Assembly (NCBI GenBank): GCA_017559135.1
Contig: JAFYSZ010000006.1
Location: forward strand, 1 to 64,000
From: Bacteroidales bacterium
GTDB taxonomy: Bacteria > Bacteroidota > Bacteroidia > Bacteroidales > P3
DNA: 64,000 nucleotides
Direction of reading: 5' to 3'
Part shown: piece after piece, positions 45,575 through 56,714 of the stretch
Layout of the letters: the number at the start of each line of letters is the position of its first letter
How positions within the stretch are numbered: the first letter of the stretch is position 1
Made by a program: the position numbers and the translations under genes
Notes under the pieces: model-generated
What the model saw: the letters and a program-made list of their open reading frames with translations, nothing else
What the model was told of the DNA's origin: nothing
Database searches by the model: none

Positions 45575-48205
45575 CTACAAAAATGCCTTTAATTGTTCGT
45601 TTAGTGTTTCTATTTTTTGTTCTGCGTCTGAAAGTTTCTTTCTTTCCATTGCTACAACTTGTTCTGGTGCTTTACTAACAAAGTTTTCGTTTGAAAGTTT
45701 TTTCATTACAGAATTTTTAAAGCCTTCGTAGTATTCTATATCGGCTTTTATCTTCTTTATTTCTTCTTCTTTGTTTACGTTATCTGTCAAAGGAACAAAG
45801 AATTCAAGTGTACGAACCATTTTTGCAATCGCTTTTTCAATCTTTTCTTCGCAAGAAGTAAGTGTTTCAAGATTGCAAAGTTTGCAAACAATGTCTGAGT
45901 ATTTTTCTATAATGTTTCCTTCTTCTGAACGAGTGAAATAAACTTGTAAAGCAACTTTTTGAGCGATGTTTTTCTCATTTCTTACACTTCTGATTGCAGT
46001 AATAAATTCTTCAATGAAATCAAATTCGCTCAAAAGTGTAGAATTTACTTCTTTTATTGCAGGAAGTTGAGCCTGCATTATGAAATCGTTTTCTTTTCTC
46101 TCTTTTATGATATGATAAACCTCTTCGCTGACAAACGGCATAAAAGGATGAAGAATTTTCATTACATCTTCAAATATGTCAAGCGTTGCTTCGTAAGTTT
46201 TTCTATCGATTGGAGCTTGATAAGCAGGTTTAATAATTTCCAAATACCAAGAACAAAGATCGTCCCATACGAATTTGTAAACGCTCATCAAAGATTCAGA
46301 CAAACGATACTTTGAAAAATCATCTTCCAAATCGCAAAGCGTTTTATTCATCTTTTCTTTGAACCACTCAATTGCAAGAGCCGAACTTGCAGGTTGCTCA
46401 ATGTCTTCAACCTTCCAAGATTTTATCAAACGCAAAGCATTCCAAATCTTATTAGAGAAGTTTCTTCCTTGTTCGCAATAACTTTCATCAAAAGGTAAAT
46501 CGTTACCAGCAGGAGAGGCAAGCAACATTCCCATTCTTACACCGTCTGCTCCGTATTTCTCAATCAATTCAATAGGGTCAGGACTGTTTCCAAGACTTTT
46601 GCTCATCTTTCTTCCGAGTTTGTCTCTTACGATTCCAGTGAAGTAAACATTCTTAAACGGAACTTCTTTCTTGTATTCCAATCCGGCAATAATCATTCTT
46701 GCAACCCAAAAGAATATAATTTCAGGTGCAGTGATTAAATCGTTTGTAGGATAGTAGTAATTGATTTCTTCGTTGTTTGGATTTCTGATGCCATCAAAGA
46801 CACTCATAGGCCAAAGCCAAGAAGAAAACCAAGTATCTAAAACATCTTCATCTTGTTTTAAGTCATTGAGTGTGTAATTCTCTGTTGGGAAAAGTTCTTG
46901 TGCTTTTTTCAACGCTTCTTCTGCTGATTTTGCAACAACAAATTCCCTATTTGGTAAATGATATGCAGGAATTCTTTGTCCCCACCATAGTTGTCGAGAA
47001 ATACACCAGTCTTTTACGTTTTCCATCCAATAACGGTAAGTATTTTTGAACTTAGAAGGGTGGAATTTTATTTCATCGCTCATTACAACTTCAAGAGCAG
47101 GTTTTGCTAAGTCTTGCATTTTCAAAAACCATTGAAGAGATAATTTTGGTTCTATTACAGCTCCTGTTCTTTCTGAGCAACCTATTTTATTATTATAGTC
47201 TTCTATTTTGTGCATTAAGTCTGCTGCTTGAAGATCTTTTGCAATTTGTTTTCTGCATTCAAATCTATCTAATCCAGCGTACTGTTTTCCATTTTCGTTT
47301 AGGCTTCCGTTGTCGTTGAATATGTCAATTGAGTCAAGTTTGTGCTTGATTCCTAAATTATAGTCGTTAATATCGTGAGCAGGTGTTATTTTTAATGCTC
47401 CTGTACCAAATTCTCTATCTACATATTCATCAAATATCACAGGAATGCTTCGTCCTACGATTGGAATTATTACTTTTTTTCCTTTTAAATGAGAATATCT
47501 CTCATCTTCTGGGTGAACGCAAACTGCTGTGTCTCCTAAAATCGTTTCTGGACGTGTGGTTGCTACAATTATATATTCGTCTGAGTTTTCTATTTTGTAT
47601 TTTAAGTAATATAATTTAGAGTTTTGTTCTTTGAAAATTACTTCTTCATCACTCAAAGCAGTCAATGCGACAGGATCCCAGTTTACCATACGAACGCCTC
47701 TGTAAATAAGACCTTTTTCATATAAGTCTACAAAGACGTCAATCACTGATTCGTATAAAGCATCTTCCATTGTAAAACGTGTTCTGTCCCAATCGCAAGA
47801 TGCACCGAGTTTTTTAAGTTGTTCGAGTATGATTCCGCCGTGTTTTTCTTTCCATTGCCAAGCGTGAGACAAAAATTCCTCTCTACTAAGGTCTTTTTTG
47901 TCAATTCCTTCTGCCTTTAATTTTGCGACAACCTTTGCTTCGGTTGCAATAGAAGCGTGATCGGTGCCAGGAACCCAACAAGCGTTAAATCCTTTCATTC
48001 TTGCACGGCGTACAAGCACGTCTTGAATTGTGTTATTAAGCATGTGTCCCATGTGAAGTACTCCCGTAACATTAGGAGGGGGGATTACGATTGTAAAAGC
48101 CTTACGATTATCAGGTTTAGAACTAAAACATTTGTTTTCTAACCAAGCAGAATACCATTTATCTTCAACTATTGCTGGATTATATTTGCTTTCTATTTCT
48201 ATCAT
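45575..48205 (-). CDS. valS: Valyl-tRNA synthetase
   Basis: 876 residues. Class I motifs HMGH (VLHMGHMLN) and KMSKS ([10 protein letters not shown]) are both present, as are the editing domain ([19 protein letters not shown]) and the C-terminal coiled coil of ValS (about 805-876). It charges tRNA-Val. The promoter region is shared with rnr and filled by array 6; a -7-like box TATCTTTG lies on the minus strand (48245 to 48238). Confidence 0.98.
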   Translation of the reverse strand: MIEIESKYNPAIVEDKWYSAWLENKCFSSKPDNRKAFTIVIPPPNVTGVLHMGHMLNNTIQDVLVRRARMKGFNACWVPGTDHASIATEAKVVAKLKAEGIDKKDLSREEFLSHAWQWKEKHGGIILEQLKKLGASCDWDRTRFTMEDALYESVIDVFVDLYEKGLIYRGVRMVNWDPVALTALSDEEVIFKEQNSKLYYLKYKIENSDEYIIVATTRPETILGDTAVCVHPEDERYSHLKGKKVIIPIVGRSIPVIFDEYVDREFGTGALKITPAHDINDYNLGIKHKLDSIDIFNDNGSLNENGKQYAGLDRFECRKQIAKDLQAADLMHKIEDYNNKIGCSERTGAVIEPKLSLQWFLKMQDLAKPALEVVMSDEIKFHPSKFKNTYRYWMENVKDWCISRQLWWGQRIPAYHLPNREFVVAKSAEEALKKAQELFPTENYTLNDLKQDEDVLDTWFSSWLWPMSVFDGIRNPNNEEINYYYPTNDLITAPEIIFFWVARMIIAGLEYKKEVPFKNVYFTGIVRDKLGRKMSKSLGNSPDPIELIEKYGADGVRMGMLLASPAGNDLPFDESYCEQGRNFSNKIWNALRLIKSWKVEDIEQPASSALAIEWFKEKMNKTLCDLEDDFSKYRLSESLMSVYKFVWDDLCSWYLEIIKPAYQAPIDRKTYEATLDIFEDVMKILHPFMPFVSEEVYHIIKERKENDFIMQAQLPAIKEVNSTLLSEFDFIEEFITAIRSVRNEKNIAQKVALQVYFTRSEEGNIIEKYSDIVCKLCNLETLTSCEEKIEKAIAKMVRTLEFFVPLTDNVNKEEEIKKIKADIEYYEGFKNSVMKKLSNENFVSKAPEQVVAMERKKLSDAEQKIETLNEQLKAFL

Positions 48206-48248
48206 AGTTAAAATTATTTTAGTGAATTATGAATTGGCAAAGATAAAA

Positions 48249-48358
48249 CAAAAAAAGCAATTATTAAATCAAAGAAATAAGAAAATAAAACAAAGAAATA
48301 TTTTTTTAAAACAAAGAAATAATTTTCTAAAACAAAGAAATTATTTATTTTTGCAAAG
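48249..48358 (+). repeat. 21-bp-phased CAAAG array 6
   Basis: CAAAGAAAT at 48270, 48291, 48312, 48333 and 48354, exactly 21 bases apart, with a degenerate CAAAA unit in phase at 48249. This is the longest and most regular array of the window and fills the divergent valS/rnr promoter region. Confidence 0.88.
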
Positions 48359-48372
48359 AAATATCTTTTGTT

Positions 48373-50520
48373 ATGGCAGAAAAAAAAGAACAAAACTCTG
48401 AATTTAAGACTTCAATACTTAAAATATTTGCTTTAAACCCAAATTCTCTTTTCAATTATAAACAAATATCATCTCGACTTGGTTATTCAGATAAAGCAAC
48501 CAAACAAATGGTGCAAAATTATTTGAAAACTATGAGCCAAGAGAATATAATTTCAGAAGAAAAACAAGGAAAATATAAGTTAAATCCTGTTTACATAACA
48601 AGCAATGTGCTTCCTAAACATTACATTGTAGGAACTGTTGATATGAAACAAACAGGTAAAGCATATGTTCTTGTAGATGAAGGTGAGGATATATACATTT
48701 CTCATAATAATACAAATCACGCCCTTCACGGAGATAAGGTAAAGGTTTATCTTTTCCCACAACGTAAAAATAGAAAACGAGAAGGACAAATTATTGAAAT
48801 AATAGAAAGGGCTAAAACCTCGTTTGTGGGAATTTTGGAAATGCACAGTAGATACGCTTTCGTAATTCCTGATTCTTCTTTTATGCCTGTTGATATTTTT
48901 ATACCAATAGACAGCGTTTCTTCTGCAAAAAATGGAGATAAAGTATTGGCAGAAATCACAGAATGGCCAGAAAGTGCAAACAATCCTTTTGGAAAAGTTA
49001 TCAAAGTGCTTGGTAAGCCTGGTGATAATGACGTTGAAATGCAGTCAATACTCTCTGAATTTGATTTTCCTTTGTTTTTCTCTGCCGAAGTAGAGAAAGA
49101 GGCAGCGGAAATAGACACAAAACTTCCGATTTCAGAGATTAAGAAACGTAAAGATTTCAGAGATAGAATCACTTTTACGATAGATCCAGACGATGCAAAG
49201 GATTTTGATGATGCACTCTCTGTATTGCAACTTTCAAATGGTAATTATGAAGTAGGAGTTCATATTGCAGATGTGAGTTATTATGTAAAACAAGGAGGAG
49301 AGATAGACAAACAAGCCTTTGAGAGAGGAACGTCAGTTTATTTAGTAGATAGAACAATACCGATGTTGCCAGAAAAATTATGCAATGGCGTTTGTTCGCT
49401 ACGACAAGGTGAAGAAAAATTTTGCTTCTCGGTAGTTTTTGAAATGACTCCAAAGGCTGAGATAGTAAATCAATGGATTGGAAAAACCGTTATAGAATCT
49501 AACAGACGATTTACCTATCAAGAAGCACAGAAAGTAATAGAAGAACAAGGCGGAGAAATGAGTGAATATATTCTTCCTTTGTGGTCGCTTGCCGAAATAA
49601 TGAGAAAAAAACGATTTAAAGCAGGTGCGATAAATTTTGAAAGCGAAGAAGTCAAATTTCATTTAGATGAAAAAGCTAAACCAATAGGAGTGTATGTCAA
49701 AGAATCAAAAGAAGCCAATTGGTTAATAGAAGAATTTATGCTTTTGGCCAATAAGAAAGTTGCGGAGTTTATTGGTAAACAAAAACAAAAGAATAAAGCC
49801 AAGACATTTGTGTATAGAGTTCACGATGAGCCAAATCAAGAAAAATTAAACATATTTAAAGAATTGATTGGAAAGTTTGGCTACACCTTAAACGATAAAA
49901 GCCGAAGTTCATTGGCTAAAAGTTTTAACTCATTGTTTGAAAAAATAAACGGAAAAGGCGAACAAACAATGATAAGTATGATTGCCCTTCGCACAATGAG
50001 TAAAGCAATCTACACAACAGATAATATAGGACACTATGGCTTAGGATTTCCATATTATACTCACTTTACCTCACCAATTAGACGCTATCCCGATTTAATG
50101 GTTCATAGACTTTTAGAATTATATCTTGAAGACAAGCCAAGCGTTAATAAAGAAGTGTTTGAGCAAAGATGCGAACATTGTTCTAATATGGAGAAAAAAG
50201 CTGCCGAAGCAGAAAGAATGAGTGTGAAATACAAGCAAGCAGAATTTCTTTTAGATAAAGTAGGAAAAGTTTTTGAAGGAGTGATTTCAGGAGTGAGTAA
50301 ATGGGGAATATATGTCTTGTTAGATGAAAGCAAATGCGAAGGATTAGTGCCGATAAAGACAATAAACGATGATTTTTACGCCTTAGATGAAGACAATTTC
50401 CGCTATGTAGGAAAAGATTCTGGTAAAGTATATCAATTAGGAATGAGAATAAAAATAAAAATAGAGAAAGTAAATATGATGAAAAAGCAAATGGATTTCT
50501 CTATTGTAAATAATGAATAA
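48373..50520 (+). CDS. rnr: Ribonuclease R
   Basis: 715 residues. An N-terminal winged helix (NPNSLFNYKQISSRLGYSDK) is followed by cold-shock OB domains (ISHNNTNHALHGDKVKVYLF), the RNB catalytic domain (TIDPDDAKDFDDALS with the metal aspartates; GLGFPYYTHFTSPIRRYPDL) and an S1 domain (GVISGVSKWGIYVLLDESK). It is a 3'-5' exoribonuclease for structured RNA. The ATG at 48373 lies 20 bases after the -7-like TATTTTTG (48346-48353), giving a short leader. First gene of an rnr-purD-thyA-folA run. Confidence 0.96.
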   Translation: MAEKKEQNSEFKTSILKIFALNPNSLFNYKQISSRLGYSDKATKQMVQNYLKTMSQENIISEEKQGKYKLNPVYITSNVLPKHYIVGTVDMKQTGKAYVLVDEGEDIYISHNNTNHALHGDKVKVYLFPQRKNRKREGQIIEIIERAKTSFVGILEMHSRYAFVIPDSSFMPVDIFIPIDSVSSAKNGDKVLAEITEWPESANNPFGKVIKVLGKPGDNDVEMQSILSEFDFPLFFSAEVEKEAAEIDTKLPISEIKKRKDFRDRITFTIDPDDAKDFDDALSVLQLSNGNYEVGVHIADVSYYVKQGGEIDKQAFERGTSVYLVDRTIPMLPEKLCNGVCSLRQGEEKFCFSVVFEMTPKAEIVNQWIGKTVIESNRRFTYQEAQKVIEEQGGEMSEYILPLWSLAEIMRKKRFKAGAINFESEEVKFHLDEKAKPIGVYVKESKEANWLIEEFMLLANKKVAEFIGKQKQKNKAKTFVYRVHDEPNQEKLNIFKELIGKFGYTLNDKSRSSLAKSFNSLFEKINGKGEQTMISMIALRTMSKAIYTTDNIGHYGLGFPYYTHFTSPIRRYPDLMVHRLLELYLEDKPSVNKEVFEQRCEHCSNMEKKAAEAERMSVKYKQAEFLLDKVGKVFEGVISGVSKWGIYVLLDESKCEGLVPIKTINDDFYALDEDNFRYVGKDSGKVYQLGMRIKIKIEKVNMMKKQMDFSIVNNE

Positions 50521-50534
50521 TAAATATTAAAGAT

Positions 50535-51821
50535 ATGAAAATACTATTATTAGGTTCAGGAGCAAGAGAACACGCAATAGCAAAGAAAATCGCAGAAAGC
50601 AAAAAGACAAGTCAGTTAATAGTTTCACCGGGCAATGTTGGAATTAGTCAAATTGCAAAATGCGAAAATATTTCTTCGGACAATGAGGCAATAAAACAAT
50701 ACATTATAGAAAACAATGTTGATATGCTTGTTGTAGGTAATGAACAACCGCTTGCAGATGGCATAGCCGATTGTTTATTTGAAGATGAAAGAACTCGCAA
50801 CCTTATGGTTATTGGTCCAAAACAAAAAGGTGCAGCATTGGAATCAAGTAAAGATTTCGCAAAAGACTTTATGGTAAGACACAATATACCGACAGCAAAA
50901 TATCAATCTTTTGGAAAAGAAGAATTGAATCAAGCAATAGATTTCTTAAAGACACTTTCTGCACCATACGTCTTAAAGGCAGACGGATTAGCAGCAGGAA
51001 AAGGGGTCGTAATTAGCGAAACCTTAGAGGAAGCAGAAGAAGAATTAAAACAAATGCTCAATAACTCAAAATTTGGCAAAGCATCAGAAAAAGTAGTTAT
51101 TGAACAATTCCTTAAAGGTATTGAATGCAGTGTTTTTGTTTTGACAGACGGAGAACATTACTGCGTTTTGCCAGAAGCAAAAGACTATAAAAGAATAGGA
51201 GAGGGCGATACAGGTCTAAATACCGGCGGAATGGGAAGTGTTTCTCCTGTAAATTTTGCCTCAAAAGAGTTTTTAGAAAAAGTAGAAAATAAAATCATAA
51301 AGCCAACTATAAAAGGATTGAAGCAAGATGCAATAGAATACAAAGGATTCATCTTTATAGGTCTTATGAATGTTGAAGGAGAACCATACGTGATTGAATA
51401 CAACGTGAGAATGGGCGATCCGGAAACAGAAAGCGTTTTTCCAAGAATAGAATCCGATATAGTAGAAGCATTTGAACTTGTTGCAAAAGGTAGATTGAAC
51501 GAATACGAACTTAAAGTTTCTGAAAAAGTTTGTACAACTGTTTTTTTAGTTTCAAAAGGCTATCCGGAAAATTACGAAAAAGGTAAATTGATGACAGGAC
51601 TTGACTCGGTTAGCGATTGTAATCTTTTCCACGCAGGAACAAAAGCAGGAGAAGGTTCTCAAATACTTACTTCTGGTGGTAGAGTAATTGCGGTTTCTTG
51701 TTTTGGAACAACAATGCAAGATGCTTTAAGCAAGTGTTACGAAAATATTGAAAAGATAGATTTTGAAGGAAAGACGTTTAGAAGAGATATTGGTAAGGAT
51801 TTAATGAATTTGGAGGCTTAA
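50535..51821 (+). CDS. purD: Phosphoribosylamine-glycine ligase
   Basis: 428 residues with the ATP-grasp architecture of PurD: MKILLLGSGAREHAIAKKIA at the start, KADGLAAGKGVVI, GEGDTGLNTGGMGSVSP and EYNVRMGDPETESVFPR. It makes glycinamide ribonucleotide in purine synthesis. It follows rnr by 14 bases and precedes thyA by three, so these are probably one transcript. Confidence 0.97.
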   Translation: MKILLLGSGAREHAIAKKIAESKKTSQLIVSPGNVGISQIAKCENISSDNEAIKQYIIENNVDMLVVGNEQPLADGIADCLFEDERTRNLMVIGPKQKGAALESSKDFAKDFMVRHNIPTAKYQSFGKEELNQAIDFLKTLSAPYVLKADGLAAGKGVVISETLEEAEEELKQMLNNSKFGKASEKVVIEQFLKGIECSVFVLTDGEHYCVLPEAKDYKRIGEGDTGLNTGGMGSVSPVNFASKEFLEKVENKIIKPTIKGLKQDAIEYKGFIFIGLMNVEGEPYVIEYNVRMGDPETESVFPRIESDIVEAFELVAKGRLNEYELKVSEKVCTTVFLVSKGYPENYEKGKLMTGLDSVSDCNLFHAGTKAGEGSQILTSGGRVIAVSCFGTTMQDALSKCYENIEKIDFEGKTFRRDIGKDLMNLEA

Positions 51822-51824
51822 AAA

Positions 51825-52619
51825 ATGAAACAATACTTAGATTTACTTTCGCATATCTTAGAAAACGGAAACGAAAAAACTGATAGAACAGGAACAGGAA
51901 CAAAATCTGTTTTTGGTTATCAAATGCGTTTTGATTTACAAAAGGGATTTCCTTTGCTTACAACAAAGAAATTACACACTCGTTCAATCTTTTATGAATT
52001 GCTTTGGTTCTTAAAAGGAGATACAAACATTAAATATCTTCACGATAACAAAGTAACAATTTGGGACGAATGGGCAGATGAAAACGGAGACTTAGGTCCT
52101 GTGTATGGAAAGCAATGGAGAGCATGGCAAGGTGCTGATGGAAAAATCACAGACCAAATTTCGCAGGTTGTAAATCAAATAAAAAATTCACCAGATAGCA
52201 GAAGAATGCTTGTAAGTGCTTGGAACGTTGGTGAAGTTGAACAAATGGCATTGCCTCCTTGTCATATAGTTTTCCAATTCTATGTTGCAAACAATAAACT
52301 CTCTTGTCAACTTTATCAAAGAAGTGCAGATGTTTTTTTAGGCGTACCTTTTAATATAGCATCTTATGCTTTGCTTACAGAAATGCTTGCACAGGTTTGT
52401 GGTTTAGAGGCAGGAGAATTTATTCATACGCTTGGAGATGCTCATCTTTATTTGAATCATATTGATCAAGCAAAACTTCAATTAAGCAGAACACCATACG
52501 AATTACCAAAATTAAAACTTAATCCTGAAATAAAAGATATTTTTGATTTTAAATACGAAGATATTACAATTGAAGACTATGTTTCACATCCACATATTAA
52601 AGCGGAGGTAGCTGTATGA
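51825..52619 (+). CDS. thyA: Thymidylate synthase
   Basis: 264 residues with the classic ThyA motifs: [19 protein letters not shown], the catalytic cysteine in [12 protein letters not shown], and [20 protein letters not shown]. It makes dTMP from dUMP with methylene-tetrahydrofolate. The stop overlaps the folA start as ATGA, coupling it to the enzyme that regenerates its folate cofactor. Confidence 0.98.
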   Translation: MKQYLDLLSHILENGNEKTDRTGTGTKSVFGYQMRFDLQKGFPLLTTKKLHTRSIFYELLWFLKGDTNIKYLHDNKVTIWDEWADENGDLGPVYGKQWRAWQGADGKITDQISQVVNQIKNSPDSRRMLVSAWNVGEVEQMALPPCHIVFQFYVANNKLSCQLYQRSADVFLGVPFNIASYALLTEMLAQVCGLEAGEFIHTLGDAHLYLNHIDQAKLQLSRTPYELPKLKLNPEIKDIFDFKYEDITIEDYVSHPHIKAEVAV

Positions 52620-53110
52620 TTAGTTTAATTGTAGCAATTGCTCAAAATAATGCAATAGGTAAAGATAACGATTTGCTATGGCATTTAAGTGAGGATTTAA
52701 AATACTTTAAAAAAACAACGAATGAAAGAACGGTTTTGATGGGTAGAAAAACTTGGGAAAGTTTACCTTTTAAACCATTAAAAAATCGTAGAAATATAGT
52801 TGTGTCTTCACAAAAAGATTATAAAATTGAAGGGGCTGAGTTGTTTGATAGTGTAGAAAAAGCAGTTGAGTCTTTTAAATCTCAAAATGATGAGGTGTTT
52901 TGTATTGGTGGAGCAAGTCTTTATAAAGCCTTATTGCCTGAGGCAGAAAAATTATACGTTACTCGTGTTTATAAAGACTTTGAAGCAGATGTGTTTTTCC
53001 CTGAAATTGATGAAAATATTTGGGAAGTAAAGCGTCTTTCTCCTATGTTGTATGAGGCAAAGGCGGATTTGAAGTTTAGATTTGAAGTTTGGGAGAGAAA
53101 AAATTCTTAA
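52616..53110 (+). CDS. folA: Dihydrofolate reductase
   Basis: 164 residues: [40 protein letters not shown] and [20 protein letters not shown], all typical of FolA. It reduces dihydrofolate made by ThyA. Starts in the thyA stop (ATGA). The 3' end overlaps the convergent hemW by four bases. Confidence 0.97.
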   Translation: MISLIVAIAQNNAIGKDNDLLWHLSEDLKYFKKTTNERTVLMGRKTWESLPFKPLKNRRNIVVSSQKDYKIEGAELFDSVEKAVESFKSQNDEVFCIGGASLYKALLPEAEKLYVTRVYKDFEADVFFPEIDENIWEVKRLSPMLYEAKADLKFRFEVWERKNS

Positions 53111-54186
53111 ATCATAAGTTCAAGAGCAATTCTGTCGCTCAAAAGCCAAGGGGTATTGAAATATTCTTTGGCTTTTTCTTTTTGTTTGTTGAAATGCTCA
53201 AAATATTGTGGGAAGTTTTCTTCGATATACTTTGAGTTAATTCCTTCTTTTGTGCGAAGAGAAAGCATAATGTATTCATTATATTTGTCTTTTTCTGAAA
53301 GAATTTCTGTAAATGGTGAGGTGTTGTTTTCAATGTTTGAAATATATTCTTCAATGCTTTCGGGGTTCCAAGAACGTGAAGAAATATTGAAAGAATGTGC
53401 TGCTGCACCAAGTCCAAGGTATTCTTCCGCTCTCCAATATGCAGAATTGTGTTTGCTTTTGAATCCTTGTTTGCAATAGTTTGAGATTTCGTAATGTTCA
53501 AATCCTGCTTGCTCTAAAAAACTCTTTGTTTTATTAAATTGAATGACTGAATTATTTTCTGGAATCAAAGAAATAATTTTTTTTTTGACTAACTTATCAA
53601 GCATAGTTCCTTCTTCAAGTGTGAGAGAGTAACAAGAAAGGTGTTCAGGGTTTAATTCAATGGCTTTTTCTAAGTTTTTTTCCCATTTTTCGCAAGTCAT
53701 ATTTGGTAGATTGAACATAAGGTCGAAACTAATGTTTGAAAAACCTACTTTTCTTGAAAGTTCAATTGCTTCAATTGCTGTTTTTGAATTGTGTTTTCGG
53801 TTAAGTAATCGTAAATCTTGGTCATCGAAACTTTGGATTCCATAAGATATTCTGTTGAATCCTTGTTTTAGAAGAAATTCTAAAAGGTTTGAGTTCGCAT
53901 CTTCTGGATTAGCCTCTATTGTCGCTTCTTCTAAGTGCGATAAATCAAAGTTTTGTTTTAATGCTATAATGATTTCTTCAATTTGTTCTTTGTTTAGGCA
54001 AGTAGGAGTGCCACCTCCAAAGTATAATGTCTTGATTGGGGTAGATAAATAGTTGTTTCTTTTTTCTATTTCTTTAACTAAGGCTTGTATGTAATTGTCT
54101 TTGCTTTTTTTTGTAGCAATAGAATAAAAATTACAATAGATACATTTCTGTTTGCAGTAAGGAATATGAACGTAAATGCCTGACAT
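53107..54186 (-). CDS. hemW: HemW-like radical SAM haem chaperone
   Basis: 359 residues. The radical SAM cluster motif is C11-x3-C15-x2-C18 in YCKQKCIYCNF, followed by TLYFGGGTPTCLN and GIQSFDDQDLRLLNRKH, which mark the HemN/HemW family. The length and lack of the longer HemN extension favour HemW, which handles haem instead of coproporphyrinogen oxidation. The start overlaps the stop of the histidine kinase (TAATG). Confidence 0.92.
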   Translation of the reverse strand: MSGIYVHIPYCKQKCIYCNFYSIATKKSKDNYIQALVKEIEKRNNYLSTPIKTLYFGGGTPTCLNKEQIEEIIIALKQNFDLSHLEEATIEANPEDANSNLLEFLLKQGFNRISYGIQSFDDQDLRLLNRKHNSKTAIEAIELSRKVGFSNISFDLMFNLPNMTCEKWEKNLEKAIELNPEHLSCYSLTLEEGTMLDKLVKKKIISLIPENNSVIQFNKTKSFLEQAGFEHYEISNYCKQGFKSKHNSAYWRAEEYLGLGAAAHSFNISSRSWNPESIEEYISNIENNTSPFTEILSEKDKYNEYIMLSLRTKEGINSKYIEENFPQYFEHFNKQKEKAKEYFNTPWLLSDRIALELMI

Positions 54187-55688
54187 TACTTTTGCTTTTT
54201 AAGAATTATTCTAAATGTTGAGCCTTTTCCAATAGAGGATTGTTTGAGAAAAACTTTTCCTTTGTGATATTCTTCAATTATTCTTTTGACAAGAGATAGT
54301 CCCATGCCCCAACCGCGTTCTTTTGTGGTGAATCCGGGATAAAATATCTTCTTAAAATCTCGCTTATGTACTCCTTTTCCTGTGTCGGAAATGTCAATCA
54401 ATATTTTTTTGCTTTCATTTTTTACTTCTATTGTTAAATCGCCCACTCCGTTCATTGCATCTATGGCATTTTTTATGAGGTTTTCCAAAGCCCATTCAAA
54501 CAAATGCTGATTTAATTCTATGTTTATGCAATCTTCTTCTGGTAAAATTATGTTGTAATTAACCTTTTTTGAGGTTCGACTCTTGATATAATCCACCGAG
54601 TTTTTGATTACGCTTATCAAATCAAGTTCTATTTTCTTTGGAGTTTTGCCTACTTGTGAGAAACGTTGAGTTATGACATTTAACTTATTGATGTCTTTTG
54701 TCAGTTCTTGACAAACCATTTCGTTTTCGGGATTAAGTTTTAAGTATTCTACCCATGCGACTAAGGAAGAAATAGGAGTGCCGAGCTGATGTGCGGTTTC
54801 TTTGTTCATTCCTATCCAAATGGAGTTTTGTTCTGACTTTCGGGTGATTTTAAGCAGTTGAATAATTAAAATTGCAAATAAAATAATTAGTAAACTGAAT
54901 ATTGGAGGATAGTATTTCAAAAAAGTAAGAAATTTAGGAGTTTCAAAAAAAATCTTAGCATTAGGATAGTTTGGTAAATTTATATTTATAAAGTTGTTAG
55001 ATGACTCCATTTCGGCAATAATTTGGTCGAAAAAAGGTTTTTTTAAAAGTTTCTTATCAATATTTCCATAAGCGATTATTGTATTTCGGCTGCTATCTGT
55101 AATAATTACAGGAATAGAGATAGAGTTATTAACGATTTCGGACAAAAAATCATTGGTTAAATAATATAAGGTGTTTTTTAAGTTTGAATAAACAATGCTT
55201 TCGGTGTAGTATAGTTTGAATTTTATGTCGCTTGCGGTGTATTCAATAGGTGGATTAAGAGAAAAATCCTCTAATAGTTTGCCTGATAATATTGTTTGAT
55301 TGTTTGGTATGTTTATATTTTGAGATAGTAGTATGTTGTTAAACTCATCGGTAATTATTACAGGGATTGTTCTGTTGTTTGAAATAAATTCATAATAGAA
55401 ATTAAGTTCACTATCCAAGGGTTGAGAAAGAATGTATTTGTGAGCAGTGATAAATTGTTGTACTTTATTGTGTTCATCTATCGCAAGATTATCAAAGAAC
55501 GTTTTTACATTGTCTAAGACTTCAAATTTACGACTTACGGCATTTGCCCAAATCTTTATTTTTTTTATTTCTTCGTTTCTTAGTTGCGTAACGGTGTTGT
55601 GAATAAAGAAAAGGAAGACTGTCATTAAGATAATACCTAAAGAGAGCAATATCCAAGTGATTCGGTAATTGTAACTTCTGAATTTCAT
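54186..55688 (-). CDS. Membrane sensor histidine kinase (orphan)
   Basis: 500 residues. Two membrane segments (about 12-32 and 263-287) flank a large periplasmic sensor region. The H-box is KETAHQLGTPISSLVAW; the ATPase part has ALENLIKNAIDAM (N box), DISDTGKGV (G1) and WGMGLSLVKRI (G2). There is no response regulator gene nearby, so the partner is elsewhere. It is translationally coupled to hemW by TAATG overlap, which may be only economical packing. Confidence 0.92.
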   Translation of the reverse strand: MKFRSYNYRITWILLSLGIILMTVFLFFIHNTVTQLRNEEIKKIKIWANAVSRKFEVLDNVKTFFDNLAIDEHNKVQQFITAHKYILSQPLDSELNFYYEFISNNRTIPVIITDEFNNILLSQNINIPNNQTILSGKLLEDFSLNPPIEYTASDIKFKLYYTESIVYSNLKNTLYYLTNDFLSEIVNNSISIPVIITDSSRNTIIAYGNIDKKLLKKPFFDQIIAEMESSNNFININLPNYPNAKIFFETPKFLTFLKYYPPIFSLLIILFAILIIQLLKITRKSEQNSIWIGMNKETAHQLGTPISSLVAWVEYLKLNPENEMVCQELTKDINKLNVITQRFSQVGKTPKKIELDLISVIKNSVDYIKSRTSKKVNYNIILPEEDCINIELNQHLFEWALENLIKNAIDAMNGVGDLTIEVKNESKKILIDISDTGKGVHKRDFKKIFYPGFTTKERGWGMGLSLVKRIIEEYHKGKVFLKQSSIGKGSTFRIILKKQK

Positions 55689-55747
55689 TTTCGTAATATA
55701 ATTTGGTGCAAATATAGTTATAGTTTTTTGATTTTTATCGCTATTTC

Positions 55748-55778
55748 TTTGTTTTAAATTATTATTTGTCTAATTTTG
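55748..55778 (+). promoter_or_regulatory. Promoter of dapA
   Basis: TTTG (55748-55751), 19 bases, then TAATTTTG (55771-55778), matching TTTG-N19-TAnnTTTG; the dapA ATG follows 25 bases later. Confidence 0.82.
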
Positions 55779-55803
55779 CAGGCTATTTATTAGAAATAAA
55801 CCT

Positions 55804-56706
55804 ATGAAAAAATTTGATATACAAGGAACAGGCGTAGCTCTTGTAACGCCTTTTCATAAGCAAGGAAACGTAGATTTTACTTCCTATGAGAAATTGATTG
55901 AACATGTAATAAATGGTGGTGTGGATTATTTAGTTTGTATGGGTACAACTTCGGAATATCCTACCTTAAATCATCAAGAAATTTTAGCATGCTTAGAGTT
56001 TGCAATCGAAACTACGGCAAATAGAGTGCCTATTGTTTTGGGAATGGGCGGAAATGATACAAGAACATTGGTAAATCATATAAAAAAGACAGATTTTACT
56101 AATGTTTCAGCAATTTTATCAGTATGTCCTTATTATAATAAGCCAAATCAAAAAGGAATTTATGCACATTACAAAGCAGTAGCAGAAGCTTCGCCTGTGC
56201 CTGTGATACTTTATAATGTACCGGGAAGAACAGGTGTGAATATAACAGCAGAAACCTGCTTGCAATTAGCAAATGATTTTCCTAATATAATAGGTATAAA
56301 GGAGGCATCTGGTAATATAATGCAGTGTATGGACATTTTGGCGAATAAACCTCAAAACTTTACAGTTGTTTCTGGCGAAGACGCTTTGGTAATGCCTCTT
56401 ATGTCGCTTGGAATGCAAGGAGTAATTTCTGTAACTGCTAATGCTTTGCCTCAACAGATGAGCGAAATGGTTAATTTCTGTTTAAAATCAAATTACAAAA
56501 AAGCAAAAGTACTTCACGAAGAACTCTTACCATTCTCAAAGGCTATATTTGAAGAGGGGAATCCTGTCGGAATAAAAGCAGCCTTAGAAATACTTAATAT
56601 ATGCCAAAACAATGTTCGTTTACCTTTGGTTAAAAGTTCAAAGCAGTTGTACAGTAAGATTCAAACGATAATCAATAATATCCAATCGAATAATAATCAA
56701 AAATAA
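55804..56706 (+). CDS. dapA: 4-hydroxy-tetrahydrodipicolinate synthase
   Basis: 300 residues of the DapA family: GTGVALVTPFHKQGNVDF, MGTTSEYPTLNHQE, the tyrosine/YNVPGRTG region and the Schiff-base lysine in IGIKEASGNI. It condenses pyruvate with aspartate semialdehyde in the lysine and diaminopimelate pathway. The fba gene follows eight bases later. Confidence 0.96.
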   Translation: MKKFDIQGTGVALVTPFHKQGNVDFTSYEKLIEHVINGGVDYLVCMGTTSEYPTLNHQEILACLEFAIETTANRVPIVLGMGGNDTRTLVNHIKKTDFTNVSAILSVCPYYNKPNQKGIYAHYKAVAEASPVPVILYNVPGRTGVNITAETCLQLANDFPNIIGIKEASGNIMQCMDILANKPQNFTVVSGEDALVMPLMSLGMQGVISVTANALPQQMSEMVNFCLKSNYKKAKVLHEELLPFSKAIFEEGNPVGIKAALEILNICQNNVRLPLVKSSKQLYSKIQTIINNIQSNNNQK

Positions 56707-56714
56707 TAGCACAA

